This document shows positions 39,548 to 47,105 of a DNA stretch of 64,000 bases, in pieces (position 1 is the first letter of the stretch; every line of letters starts with the position of its first letter). The stretch comes from Pseudonocardia sp. SCN 73-27 (GTDB taxonomy: Bacteria > Actinomycetota > Actinomycetes > Mycobacteriales > Pseudonocardiaceae): positions 79,721-143,720 of the forward strand of contig MEGH01000016.1 in NCBI GenBank assembly GCA_001725415.1, read 5' to 3'. The translations under genes and the position numbers were made by a program. The notes under the pieces are model-generated. The model did not search any database, was not told where the DNA came from, and worked only from the letters and a program-made list of their open reading frames with translations.

Positions 39548-39823
39548 CTACTCGGCCAGTCCCGGCTCGGTCTTCGGCCGACTCCACGGCACGGAGCCGT
39601 CAGGCCGCTCGCCGGCCACGGTCAGCCATTCGACGCGTCGCCAGTCGTCGAGCGCCTGGTGCACCTCGGCCAGGTCGAGGGTCCCGGTGGACCGAGCCAT
39701 GAGGCGCTGCCATTGCGGGTCGAAGGCGGCCGCGTCCTCCGGGGTCGGTGCAGCGCGCACCCTGGCCGGCGAGGCGTCGACGAACGAGGGCGAGCTCTCG
39801 CCCCCCGCGGCAGCGGCGGTCAC
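39548..39823 (-). CDS. Small DUF6247-like protein
   Basis: From the GTG at 39823 the product has 91 residues. The C-terminal part (F-D-P-Q-W-Q-R-L, L-D-L-A-E-V-H-Q-A-L-D-D-W-R-R-V-E-W) matches my recollection of DUF6247, small actinobacterial proteins often found next to toxin-like or regulatory genes. No partner is obvious here. Longer in-frame starts would run into the hairpin upstream and are unlikely. Function unknown. Confidence 0.6.
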   Translation of the reverse strand: MTAAAAGGESSPSFVDASPARVRAAPTPEDAAAFDPQWQRLMARSTGTLDLAEVHQALDDWRRVEWLTVAGERPDGSVPWSRPKTEPGLAE

Positions 39824-39866
39824 GACCTGGACCCTAGCGACGACCACCGACGATCCGGGGACGCCG

Positions 39867-39894
39867 CGACACCGCGTGCATCTCGGCGCGGTGT
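39867..39894 (-). terminator. Hairpin after the minus-strand VOC/82-residue operon
   Basis: GACACCGCG (39867-39875) and CGCGGTGTC (39886-39894) form a perfect 9-bp stem with a 10-nt loop. It lies about 100 bp past the 39,996-40,244 gene and upstream of the DUF6247-like start, so it can end the first and separate it from the second. A regulatory role for the DUF6247-like gene is the alternative. Confidence 0.5.
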
Positions 39895-39995
39895 CACCAC
39901 CCGGCGTCGACCCGCCGAGGACCGCTATCTGGCGGCTAGGTCGCAGATCATTCGACGATGACGCCAAGGATCCAGCGTCGAACGGGCCACCCGCG

Positions 39996-40244
39996 TCAGA
40001 CCGGGTCGACCCGCAACGCGTTCTTGTCGTGCTGGGTGATCCGGCCGTCGCGGGCGACCCCGGCGACGCACGAGTACCAGACGGCGTGCCGGCAGCCCGT
40101 CGCCCGCCGGTCGATGACGATCGGGCCGTCGGCGGTGATCTCGAAGTAGTCGCCGCGGTGCCCGACGGTGACGGCGGGGTCCTCTTCGGCGACCGTGGCG
40201 ACGGCGACGTTCTCGGGCACGTCGAGCACGTAGAGGGTGGTCAC
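39996..40244 (-). CDS. Uncharacterised 82-residue protein coupled to a VOC protein
   Basis: The product has a beta-rich pattern (T-L-Y-V-L-D-V-P-E-N, V-T-V-G-H-R-G-D-Y-F-E-I) and two Cys in G-C-R-H-A-V-W-Y-S-C. I recognise no domain. The start overlaps the VOC stop by 4 bp (ATGA), so the two are translated together and probably act on the same compound. Confidence 0.68.
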   Translation of the reverse strand: MTTLYVLDVPENVAVATVAEEDPAVTVGHRGDYFEITADGPIVIDRRATGCRHAVWYSCVAGVARDGRITQHDKNALRVDPV

Positions 40245-40855
40245 ACCGGCACCCGGGAGGCGATGAGCTCAGCCTTGCGCGCCAATAGTTTCCCGAACGT
40301 CGGCTCGGGCTCGGCGACGACGTCGAGGAGGGCGTCGACGGTGAGCTCCGCGTCGACGTCCTCCTGCGGCAGCACGGGCCGCAGGGCGCGGGTGATCTCG
40401 AACATGTAGCCGTTGGGGTCGTGGGTGTAGATCGACTCGATCGTCTCGTGCCGGATCTGCATCTCCACCGGCCAGGAGCTGGCGTCGAGCCGGCGGCGGT
40501 ACTCCAGCAGGTCCTCCTCGGAGTCGACGTGGATCGCGAGGTGACGCGAGCGCACGAAGTATTCGGGCACGTCGGCGCCGAAGCGGGCGTGGACGTCGCC
40601 CTTCTCCCCCGCCGGACCGCCGACCTCGGGCGGGGTGCCGAAGTAGTAGAAGAACGCGATCCGGTCGCCGTTTCCGATGTCGAAGAAGAAGTGGATGAAG
40701 TCCGGGTGGTTCTCGGGGCCCCAACCCGCGGCACAGATCGAGTGCACGACCGGGAATCCCAGGACGTCCCGGTAGAAGCGGACCGTGGCCGCGGGGTCGA
40801 AGGTCGGGAAGGCGACGTGGTCGACGCCGCGCACCCGGTGGTCCTGTTCGCTCAT
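40241..40855 (-). CDS. VOC-family protein of the aryl-CoA cluster
   Basis: The 204-residue protein has two VOC modules: G-V-D-H-V-A-F-P-T-F-D-P and R-H-L-A-I-H-V-D, ending Y-T-H-D-P-N-G-Y-M-F-E-I. The spaced His/His/Glu residues could form the metal site of an extradiol-type dioxygenase or glyoxalase. A C-terminal extension of about 50 residues follows. Its promoter appears to give a leaderless mRNA. It sits beside the TetR/isomerase/ligase operon, so ring cleavage or isomerization is a reasonable guess. Confidence 0.8.
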   Translation of the reverse strand: MSEQDHRVRGVDHVAFPTFDPAATVRFYRDVLGFPVVHSICAAGWGPENHPDFIHFFFDIGNGDRIAFFYYFGTPPEVGGPAGEKGDVHARFGADVPEYFVRSRHLAIHVDSEEDLLEYRRRLDASSWPVEMQIRHETIESIYTHDPNGYMFEITRALRPVLPQEDVDAELTVDALLDVVAEPEPTFGKLLARKAELIASRVPV

Positions 40856-40862
40856 GACACCG

Positions 40863-40904
40863 ACGCTACGCGCCTGTCGACGAATGCGTCAACAGTTTGA
40901 CGCA
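40863..40904 (-). promoter_or_regulatory. Promoter and operator dyad for the VOC gene; leaderless start
   Basis: Reading the minus strand, TTGACG (complement of 40887-40892), 18 bp, then TAGCGT (complement of 40863-40868) puts the transcription start at or next to the ATG at 40855, implying a leaderless mRNA. The dyad TGCGTCAA-CAGT-TTGACGCA (40885-40904) covers the -35 box, a natural repressor site. The adjacent TetR protein is the obvious candidate. Confidence 0.6.
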
Positions 40905-40913
40905 AACGACAAA

Positions 40914-41624
40914 TCAGCTGATGTCGAGGACCCGTTCCAGGTGGTCCAGGTCCTGGCGCAGCATCTTCACCGCCGCCGCGGGGCCCTCCCCCTCGAGCGT
41001 CTGGCCATCGGGACGCGCGAGGGCACCGACGGCCATGTCGGACAGCTGCGCGACGACGGCCCCGGCCGAGTCGCGCCCTCCCGGGTGGAACCACCACGCC
41101 ACCCAGTTGCACATGCCGAGGACGCCGAGCGCGGCGACACGGGCGTCGACGGGCCGGAACCGCCCGGCGCGCACCCCGTCCTCGATGACGTCGGCGATCG
41201 ACGCCAGGACGTCGCGTCGCGACGCCGCGTAGGCCTCCGTGAGCTCGGCCGGCAGCTCGGCCTCCGACCGGATGAGCAGCCGGAACCGCTCGGGCTGCGC
41301 GACCCGGCGCCCGACGATGATCTCGACGACGCCGCGCAGCCGCGCCACCGCGTCGAGGTCGGTGCGGGCGCCCAGCGCGGCGAGCTCGTCGCGCGGTCCG
41401 TTGGTGACCTCGGTGACCAGCCTCGCCAGCAGCTCGTCCTTGCTGCTGACGTAGTAGTAGAGCGCGGGACGGGTGATGCCGAGGGCGTCGGCGATGTCCT
41501 GCAGGCTCGTCCCGGCGAAGCCGCGTTCGGCGAACAGCCGCGTGGCGTGCTCCAACAGCTCGTTCTCGACGAGCTCACGCCGGGCGGTCCCGGCCCGCCG
41601 CGAGCGGGGCTCCCCACTGCTCAT
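40914..41624 (-). CDS. TetR-family regulator of the aryl-CoA cluster
   Basis: The 236-residue TetR protein has a clear HTH near residues 22-67 (L-F-A-E-R-G-F-A-G-T-S-L-Q-D-I-A-D-A-L-G, A-L-Y-Y-Y-V-S-S-K-D-E-L-L). C-terminal G-V-L-G-M-C-N-W-V-A-W-W resembles the TetR at 3,064. It overlaps the maleate-isomerase-family gene by 4 bp, so it is made with the pathway it probably represses. Candidate operators are at 40,885 and 44,843. Confidence 0.9.
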   Translation of the reverse strand: MSSGEPRSRRAGTARRELVENELLEHATRLFAERGFAGTSLQDIADALGITRPALYYYVSSKDELLARLVTEVTNGPRDELAALGARTDLDAVARLRGVVEIIVGRRVAQPERFRLLIRSEAELPAELTEAYAASRRDVLASIADVIEDGVRAGRFRPVDARVAALGVLGMCNWVAWWFHPGGRDSAGAVVAQLSDMAVGALARPDGQTLEGEGPAAAVKMLRQDLDHLERVLDIS

Positions 41625-42379
41625 GACGCGATCGTAGAGGTGCCGGCCTTCGTGTCAGTGCCTGCGAGGAGCGTGCCCGCCCCGGGCAGCCGCGGATCGA
41701 GGCCGAGCGCGCGCAGCAGCGAGAACGCGCCCGCGGTGGCCGCGGAGAGCACCGGGAGCCCGAACTCGGCCTCGGCCGGAGCGACGAGATCGAGCGACGG
41801 CATCTGGACGCACGCGGAGACGACGAGCGCGTCGGCGCCGGCGAACGACAGGCCACGCGCGGCCCCCATGACGCGCTCGCCCGGGATGCAGCCCACCTCG
41901 GCGTTGTCGCCGACCTCCAGCGCCACCCAGTCGACGACCTCGATCCCCTCGGACTCCAGATAGCCCACGACCTGCTCGGCCAGCGGCCGCAGGTACGGCG
42001 TGACCAGCGCGATCCGCCGCGCCCCCAGCGCCTGCAGGCCTTCGACGAGCGCGCCGGCACTGGACCGGACAGCGGTGCCCGGCAGCTGCCCGCGCACCAA
42101 GGCCTCCACGCGCTGGTGCTCCCCCGGCCCCTGCGCCATGAGCGCGACGAGGCACGCGTAGAGCAGGGCGTCGACACCGGCATCGGCCAGCTCGTCGACA
42201 CATCGTTCGCGCTGGGCGTTCATGGCGCGCAGCTCCTCCGGCGAGACGCGGTGCATCCGCATCCGGCTCGAGTGGAACGAGAACCGGGCGTCGGCATGGC
42301 GGGCGAGCAGCGCCGGGACCTCGGTCTCGACGGTCACGTTCGAGCTGGGGACGACCAGCCCGATGCGGTGCGGCGTCAT
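41621..42379 (-). CDS. Maleate cis-trans isomerase / arylmalonate decarboxylase family protein
   Basis: The 252-residue Asp/Glu-racemase-superfamily protein keeps both family cysteines: L-L-Y-A-C-L-V-A (near 76) and V-V-S-A-C-V-Q-M-P (near 190). The starting segment is R-I-G-L-V-V-P-S-S-N-V-T-V-E. This pattern belongs to maleate isomerases. It could isomerise maleate or a substituted maleate released after ring cleavage. In contrast to the racemase-like protein in cluster A, its active site looks intact. ATGA overlaps link it to the ligase and the TetR gene. Confidence 0.85.
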   Translation of the reverse strand: MTPHRIGLVVPSSNVTVETEVPALLARHADARFSFHSSRMRMHRVSPEELRAMNAQRERCVDELADAGVDALLYACLVALMAQGPGEHQRVEALVRGQLPGTAVRSSAGALVEGLQALGARRIALVTPYLRPLAEQVVGYLESEGIEVVDWVALEVGDNAEVGCIPGERVMGAARGLSFAGADALVVSACVQMPSLDLVAPAEAEFGLPVLSAATAGAFSLLRALGLDPRLPGAGTLLAGTDTKAGTSTIAS

Positions 42380-44022
42380 CGGTTCTCCTCGGTCAGCGTC
42401 GCGGTGATCGCGGCCTGCAGCCGCTTCTTGTCGGTCTTGCCGACGAGGGTCCGGGGGATCTCGTCGAGGTGCTCGATGCGTTCGGGCCACTTGAACTTGG
42501 CGACGTCGAGCGCGGCGAAGTGCTCCTGCACCTGCGGCAGCGTGAGCGGCTCCCCGCGGACGACGACGTAGGCGCAGGTCCGCTCCCCCAGCCGCGGGTC
42601 GGACATGGCGACGACCGCGGCCGCGGTGACGCGGGGGTGGCGCAGCAGGAGCAGCTCGACCTCCTCGGCGTTGATCTTCTCGCCGCCGCGGTTGATGAGG
42701 TCCTTGATGCGGCCCTCGATGGAGACGCAGCGTTCGCCGCCGATCGTGCGGAGCGCGGCGAGGTCGCCGGTGCGGTAGAAGCCGTCGGAGGTGAAGGCGC
42801 GGGCGTTGTGGTCGGGGGCGTCGACGTAGCCGCGCAGTGTGTACGGGCCGCGGCAGGCGAGCTCGCCGACCTCCCCCTCGGGCACCTCGTCCTCGCTGTC
42901 CGGCACGAGGATGCGGATCTCGTCGTGCGGCGACAGCGGGGTGCCGACGGTCGTCGCGCGTGCCTCCCGGGCCGCGCCGGGGCGCGTCGTCAGGAAGAGT
43001 CCCTCGCCCATCCCGAACAGCTGCCCCGACCAGATACCGCGCGCCTCGATGCCGTCGAACAGCGCGGGCGGGACCTTGGCCCCGGAGAGCACGACCTGGG
43101 TGAGCGCGGCGGCCGCGGCGTCGAAGCCCGGGTGGTCGGGGGCGCGGAAATGGCCGTGTCCGAGCAGGACGTGCGTCGCGGCCTCGCGGGCCATGAGCGG
43201 CAACGACTCGTCAAGATCGCCGGTGCCCAGGACCAGGGCGGCGCCGACGCTGTGCGGGGCGTGCACGGCACACACGATCCCGGCGTTGTGGATGATCGGG
43301 ATGAGGTGGGCGACGCGGGTCGTCTCGTCCCAGCCCCAGGAGCGGGCGTACTCGGCGGCGTTGTACCAGTACTCGGCGTGCAGGCGCGGGATCACCTTGG
43401 GCACGCCGGTCGTACCGCCCGACAACTGGAAGACGGCGACGTCGTCGGGGTCGATCCCGGCCTGCACCTTCTCGACGGCCACCCGCGCGGCGGCGGGGTC
43501 GGTCCCCGCGCCGAGGGAGGTGACCGGGACGCCGCGGTCGTCGTCGCCGACGACCAGCACGTGCCGCAGCGTCGGATGGTCACGCTGCTGGTCGAGGGCG
43601 AACCCGACGAGGTCGAACCCGCGCGTCCCGGCCTCGACGAGGTGCGCGACGGCCCCGACCCGGCGGCTGATCTCGCCGATCTCGTGCCCGCGGTGCGCGG
43701 CCAGCGTGCAGACCGGCACGAGCCCGGCCTTGAGCACCCCGTACCAGGCGACGACGGCGTCGAGCCGGTTGGTGACCTGGAACAGCACGGGGGCGCCGGG
43801 ACGCGGCCCGAGGTCGAGGAGCCCGGCGGCGAGCAGGTCGGTACGGGCGTCGAGCTCGCGGAACGTGACCCGGCCGTCGAGCGCGACGACGGCGTCGCGG
43901 TCGGGGTGCGCGGCGGCGACGCGGGACAGCTCCTCGGCGATCGTGGCGGTGCCCCACAGCCCGGCGCCGCGGTGGGCGGCGACGGCGTCCGCGGGGTAGC
44001 GGACCACCCGGTCGTCGGTCAT
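42376..44022 (-). CDS. Aryl-acid AMP/CoA ligase
   Basis: The 548-residue ANL enzyme is similar in layout to 2,3-dihydroxybenzoate- or salicylate-activating ligases. Its A3 motif is L-S-G-G-T-T-G-V-P-K. P-I-I-H-N-A-G lines the acid pocket, as in DhbE-like enzymes. The hinge is R-I-K-D-L-I-N-R-G-G-E-K-I-N-A-E-E-V, with the lysine in R-T-L-V-G-K-T-D-K-K. It overlaps the frameshifted hydroxylase by 4 bp, matching salicylyl- or anthraniloyl-CoA hydroxylation pathways. The substrate is probably a benzoate or salicylate-like acid (inference). Confidence 0.88.
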   Translation of the reverse strand: MTDDRVVRYPADAVAAHRGAGLWGTATIAEELSRVAAAHPDRDAVVALDGRVTFRELDARTDLLAAGLLDLGPRPGAPVLFQVTNRLDAVVAWYGVLKAGLVPVCTLAAHRGHEIGEISRRVGAVAHLVEAGTRGFDLVGFALDQQRDHPTLRHVLVVGDDDRGVPVTSLGAGTDPAAARVAVEKVQAGIDPDDVAVFQLSGGTTGVPKVIPRLHAEYWYNAAEYARSWGWDETTRVAHLIPIIHNAGIVCAVHAPHSVGAALVLGTGDLDESLPLMAREAATHVLLGHGHFRAPDHPGFDAAAAALTQVVLSGAKVPPALFDGIEARGIWSGQLFGMGEGLFLTTRPGAAREARATTVGTPLSPHDEIRILVPDSEDEVPEGEVGELACRGPYTLRGYVDAPDHNARAFTSDGFYRTGDLAALRTIGGERCVSIEGRIKDLINRGGEKINAEEVELLLLRHPRVTAAAVVAMSDPRLGERTCAYVVVRGEPLTLPQVQEHFAALDVAKFKWPERIEHLDEIPRTLVGKTDKKRLQAAITATLTEENR

Positions 44023-44812
44023 CGTTCCTCCTCCGTGAGCAGCACATGGTCCATCCGGCCGCTGACCAGGGCGGCGGCGAGGTCGTCGCGCAGCGCCGCG
44101 GGCGCGGCGACGGTGGCACCGCAGCGCGACCTCGTCCGAGGCACCGGCCTCCAGAACCTCGGTGGTCGCGTCGAAACCGGCCCGGCACCACGTCGCCTCG
44201 TCGGTCTCGACGAGGAAGGTGCTCGTCCCTGTCCCAGCGGCCGAGTACGGGCAGGCGTGCGTGACGAACACGCCGTGTTCCGTGCGTACCGGGGCGAGGA
44301 CGGCGTCGGCGAGGGCGACGTCGGTACCGCACCACAGGTAGCGGCCGCGGCCGTGGTCGACCGTCGCGCCGAAGCCCCGGCCTCGCGGGTGGCGCTGCCG
44401 ACCCCGTCCGCGGCTGACGACGACATCGGCGTCCAGCTCCCCGACGCCACGGCGGTCGCCGAAGTGCAGGGTGACCCCGGCCTTCTCCGCGTGCCGCTGC
44501 AGCACGGCGAGCAGCTCGGTGCGGGCGATGCCGACGAGGCGGTCGTTGCGGACGCGCGGTGTGCCCGTCGACGGTCATCGTCATGTCGTGGCGGACCCCG
44601 GCGGCGAGGATCCCCTGCAGGGTCTCGGGGTCGGCCGCCTCCAGCTTGCGCTGGGTGCCGGCGGCCAGGCCGACGCCGAACCCGAACGTCGTGTCGGGGC
44701 CGCCCTGCTCGTGCAGGACCACCTCGCAGGCGGGGTTCGCGAGCTTGAGCAGCCGTGCGGCGTAGAGCCCGCCCGGGCCCCCGCCCAGCACCGCGACGCG
44801 ACGCAGATCCAT
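44019..44812 (-). pseudogene. Frameshifted FAD hydroxylase (salicylyl-CoA 5-hydroxylase-like)
   Basis: The ATG at 44812 opens with a good FAD site (R-R-V-A-V-L-G-G-G-P-G-G-L-Y-A-A-R). The protein then continues in pieces across frames: L-V-G-I-A-R-T-E-L-L, A-A-D-G-V-G-S-A-T-R-E, Y-L-W-C-G-T-D-V-A, T-S-T-F-L-V-E-T-D-E, and finally L-R-D-D-L-A-A-A-L ending at 44019. I count about four frame changes. The pieces match the FAD domain of salicylyl-CoA hydroxylase-type enzymes; the C-terminal domain of the bifunctional relatives is absent. The stop still overlaps the ligase ATG. It is either a young pseudogene or a sequence-error hot spot. Confidence 0.7.
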
Positions 44813-44842
44813 TCCGACCTCCCCGCCGGCGACAGCCGACTT

Positions 44843-44856
44843 TGACGAAATCGTCA
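44843..44856. promoter_or_regulatory. Dyad TGACGA-AA-TCGTCA in the divergent promoter region
   Basis: A perfect 6+2+6 inverted repeat lies 31 bp upstream of the hydroxylase start, in the AT-richest part of the 44,813-44,941 region that also serves the plus-strand hydrolase. It is a plausible operator for the cluster's TetR protein. It is not the same sequence as the dyad at 40,885, though both contain TTGACG. Confidence 0.4.
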
Positions 44857-44905
44857 GTTATTCGACGCTATCGATGGTCACGCGTCAAGTGCCCCGGCCC
44901 GCGGA

Positions 44906-44919
44906 CCGATGAGTTCCGG
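44906..44919 (+). promoter_or_regulatory. Shared 14-mer CCGATGAGTTCCGG, copy 1
   Basis: This 14-mer ends 22 bp before the ATG at 44942. The identical 14-mer ends 22 bp before the ATG at 46285, and both starts are preceded by TGC. Fixed spacing and identity suggest a promoter element of one sigma factor or a common activator site. Confidence 0.55.
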
Positions 44920-44941
44920 CGGGGTCCGTCGTCTCTCCTGC

Positions 44942-45808
44942 ATGACCACGCACACCCTCGCCATGCCCGAGGTCGACCTCGTCTACGACGTGATCGGCCC
45001 GCCGCCCACCAGCGACGGGCGGCCGCCGCTGCTGATGATCGGCCAGCCGATGACGGCGGAGGGCTTCACGACCCTGGCCACCCATTTCACCGACCGCACG
45101 GTCGTCACCTACGACCCCCGTGGCCTGGGCCGCAGCGTCCGCAAGGACGGCCGCACCGACCACCGGCCCGAGGTGCAGGCAGAGGACCTCCACCAGCTGA
45201 TCCAGGAACTCGGCGGTGGGCCCGTCGACCTCTTCGGCAGCAGCGGTGGCGCCGTCGTGGGTCTCGCGCTCGTCGCCGCCCACCCGAACGACGTGCGGAC
45301 CCTCGTCGCCCACGAGCCACCGGCGATTCCGGTGCTGCCCGACGCCGAGGCCGCCGAGCGCGCCCGCGCCGGGTTCTTCGACGTCTACAACGCCAAGGGC
45401 GGCAACGCGGGCATGGCCGCGTTCATCGCGATGACGAGCTGGAAGGGCGAGTTCACCGACGAGTACTTCGCCGCGCCCGCGCCCGACCCGGCGATGTTCG
45501 GCATGCCGACGGAGGACGACGGCCGGCGCGACGACCCGCTGCTCTCCGACATCTCCTGGGCCGTGAGCAGCTACAGCCCCGACGTCGACGCCCTGACCGC
45601 CGCGCCGACGCGGGTGGTCGTGGGGGTCGGCGAGGAGTCGACGGGCGTGTTCACCGGCCGGACCTCCGTCGCACTGGCCGCGCTGCTCGGCCAGGAGGCG
45701 ACGGTCTTCCCCAGCCACCACGGTGGCTTCCTCGGCGGGGAGCACGGCTACGCCGGCAAGCCCGCGGAGTTCGCCGCGACGCTGCGCGAGGTCCTCGACG
45801 CGAGCTGA
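44942..45808 (+). CDS. Alpha/beta hydrolase (classical Ser nucleophile)
   Basis: The 288-residue hydrolase has a normal nucleophile elbow F-G-S-S-G-G-A (G-x-S-x-G). An acid/oxyanion region M-I-G-Q-P-M-T lies near residue 34, and a terminal His is in P-S-H-H-G-G-F. It contrasts with the His-elbow proteins of clusters A and B. It appears to be a single gene with the CCGATGAGTTCCGG promoter-like element. The palindromic repeat at 45,823 follows. The substrate is unknown; an ester, lactone or epoxide is possible. Confidence 0.85.
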   Translation: MTTHTLAMPEVDLVYDVIGPPPTSDGRPPLLMIGQPMTAEGFTTLATHFTDRTVVTYDPRGLGRSVRKDGRTDHRPEVQAEDLHQLIQELGGGPVDLFGSSGGAVVGLALVAAHPNDVRTLVAHEPPAIPVLPDAEAAERARAGFFDVYNAKGGNAGMAAFIAMTSWKGEFTDEYFAAPAPDPAMFGMPTEDDGRRDDPLLSDISWAVSSYSPDVDALTAAPTRVVVGVGEESTGVFTGRTSVALAALLGQEATVFPSHHGGFLGGEHGYAGKPAEFAATLREVLDAS

Positions 45809-45822
45809 ACCCGGGCACGGTC

Positions 45823-45887
45823 CCGCCGAGTTCGACATCGACCTGGTTCCGACCCTCGTCGGACCGGGCTCCTGTCGAACTCGGCGG
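45823..45887. repeat. 65-bp palindromic element, copy 2
   Basis: CCGCCGAGTTCGACA (45823-45837) and its exact reverse complement (45873-45887) flank a 35-bp loop. The arm core CGCCGAGTTCGAC and the loop segment CCTGGTTCCGACC are shared with the element at 2,991-3,055. It lies 15 bp after the hydrolase stop and could terminate it. An internal CCGAC-CCTC-GTCGG makes a second small hairpin. Confidence 0.75.
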
Positions 45888-45942
45888 AAAAATCTGCACC
45901 CGCGGGCATACTGGGAGACGGCGCATCCGGGAGGAGGGGCCC

Positions 45943-46203
45943 ATGTGGCTGGTGTGCGGCATCGACGAGGAGCACCGGTTCCGCGAGTGGGACGAGGCGG
46001 CCGACTACCACCGGCTGATGGTCGGCGACTGGGTCGCCCGCCACGGTGACGACGCCGGCGCGGCCTCCTCGCTGGCCGGGCTGGCCGTCGGCCAGAGCTC
46101 GACGATCACCTTCCCCGACCCGGATCGCGACGCCGCGACGGTGGAGTTCTCCCTGACCTGGGAACGGGCCCGCGCCGGGCTCGAGGTCATCGGGGCCTGC
46201 TGA
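45943..46203 (+). CDS. Uncharacterised 86-residue protein
   Basis: The acidic product has Trp/His-containing segments (F-R-E-W-D-E-A-A-D-Y-H-R-L) and a beta-like C-terminus (S-S-T-I-T-F-P-D-P, T-V-E-F-S-L-T-W). I do not recognise a family. The ATG has an excellent GAGGAGGGG site 6 bp upstream, which supports a real gene. It stands alone between the palindromic repeat and the second CCGATGAGTTCCGG element. Confidence 0.6.
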   Translation: MWLVCGIDEEHRFREWDEAADYHRLMVGDWVARHGDDAGAASSLAGLAVGQSSTITFPDPDRDAATVEFSLTWERARAGLEVIGAC

Positions 46204-46248
46204 CCCGGCGCTGCAGCATCCCGGCGTGCCGGACGAGCCCGGCACGCG

Positions 46249-46262
46249 CCGATGAGTTCCGG
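46249..46262 (+). promoter_or_regulatory. Shared 14-mer CCGATGAGTTCCGG, copy 2
   Basis: Identical to 44,906-44,919 and likewise exactly 22 bp before its ATG (46285). A CGTC follows in both leaders, the typical -10 core of extracytoplasmic-function sigma factors. This is a hint only, because its spacing differs by one base between the two. Confidence 0.55.
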
Positions 46263-46284
46263 TGCTCACGTCGGTCCTCATTGC

Positions 46285-46815
46285 ATGGACACCACGAACC
46301 TCGCAGGCCTGTACGACGTCCCCGCGTTGGAGTGGGAGACGATCCGGACCGGGCTCGACGCCGGCTTCCCGCAGGCGCCGGGCGAGGGCGGTCCTGACCG
46401 GCACACCTGCTGGCTGACCACTCTGGACGCCGACGGCGGCCCGCACGTCACGGGCATCGGCGCGCTGTGGGCCGAGGGCGCGTTCTGGTTCGAGACCGGT
46501 GAACGGACGCGCAAGGGGCGCAACGTCGCCCGCGATCCGCGGTGTGCGCTGAGCCTGGCGACGGGGGCGTTCGACCTCGTGGTGCGCGGCCGGGCGGAGA
46601 TGGTCACCGACCGCGCGCTGGTCGCGGCGCGGGCGGCCGAGTGGGCAGCCGGGGGCTGGCCGTGCGAGGTCGACGAGTCCGGCGAGGCGTTGACGGCGCC
46701 GTTCAGTGCGCCGTCGGCGGGGAAGCCGCCGTGGCGGGTCTACCGGATCGTGGTGGAGTCGGCGACGGCGTTGCAGACGGTCGAGCCCGGCGGCGCGACG
46801 ACGTGGCGGTTCTGA
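46285..46815 (+). CDS. Pyridoxamine-5'-phosphate-oxidase-like split-barrel protein
   Basis: The 176-residue flavin or F420 split barrel has C-W-L-T-T-L-D-A-D-G-G-P-H-V-T-G-I-G, T-R-K-G-R-N-V-A-R-D-P-R-C-A-L-S-L, and a C-terminal W-R-V-Y-R-I-V strand. The K-G-R-N...D-P-R motif binds cofactor phosphate. It shares its promoter-like element with the hydrolase 1.3 kb upstream, so the two may answer the same signal, perhaps stress. The ATG at 46285 fixes the 22-bp spacing. Confidence 0.82.
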   Translation: MDTTNLAGLYDVPALEWETIRTGLDAGFPQAPGEGGPDRHTCWLTTLDADGGPHVTGIGALWAEGAFWFETGERTRKGRNVARDPRCALSLATGAFDLVVRGRAEMVTDRALVAARAAEWAAGGWPCEVDESGEALTAPFSAPSAGKPPWRVYRIVVESATALQTVEPGGATTWRF

Positions 46816-47105
46816 CGTCGCCTTCGGGTCCCCGCCATTCTCACGGGCCGGCTGGAGCGCGTTCATGTGAGCGGCCTCTACGAACGATCCGCTCGATCGC
46901 GGACCGCTCGCCCGGCTGTCGAGCCGAGCCCGGTCGAGTGCCACGGACAAACCACTCACAGCACGACAATCCCGTCCGAGACCGGCGCAGCTGGGCGACG
47001 ACGAGCGGTTTTCCGTTCCTGACGCGCAACCCGATCGGGCGACGGTCGTCTCCCTTTGTATCGGCGGTCGATGTGCTCGACGGCCGGCACGAGAGGAGAG
47101 CGGTT
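46816..47105 (+). other. 290-bp leader region before the L,D-transpeptidase
   Basis: I see no gene here. The last 20 bp contain GAGAGGAGAG, the ribosome binding site of the following gene. I looked for a cyclic-di-AMP-type riboswitch, common before actinobacterial cell-wall enzymes, and could not recognise one. The rest is unassigned. Confidence 0.4.

Noticed and set aside
46816-47105. Cyclic-di-AMP riboswitch before the L,D-transpeptidase
   Set aside because: Such leaders are frequent before actinobacterial wall enzymes, but I could not find the conserved core in these bases.
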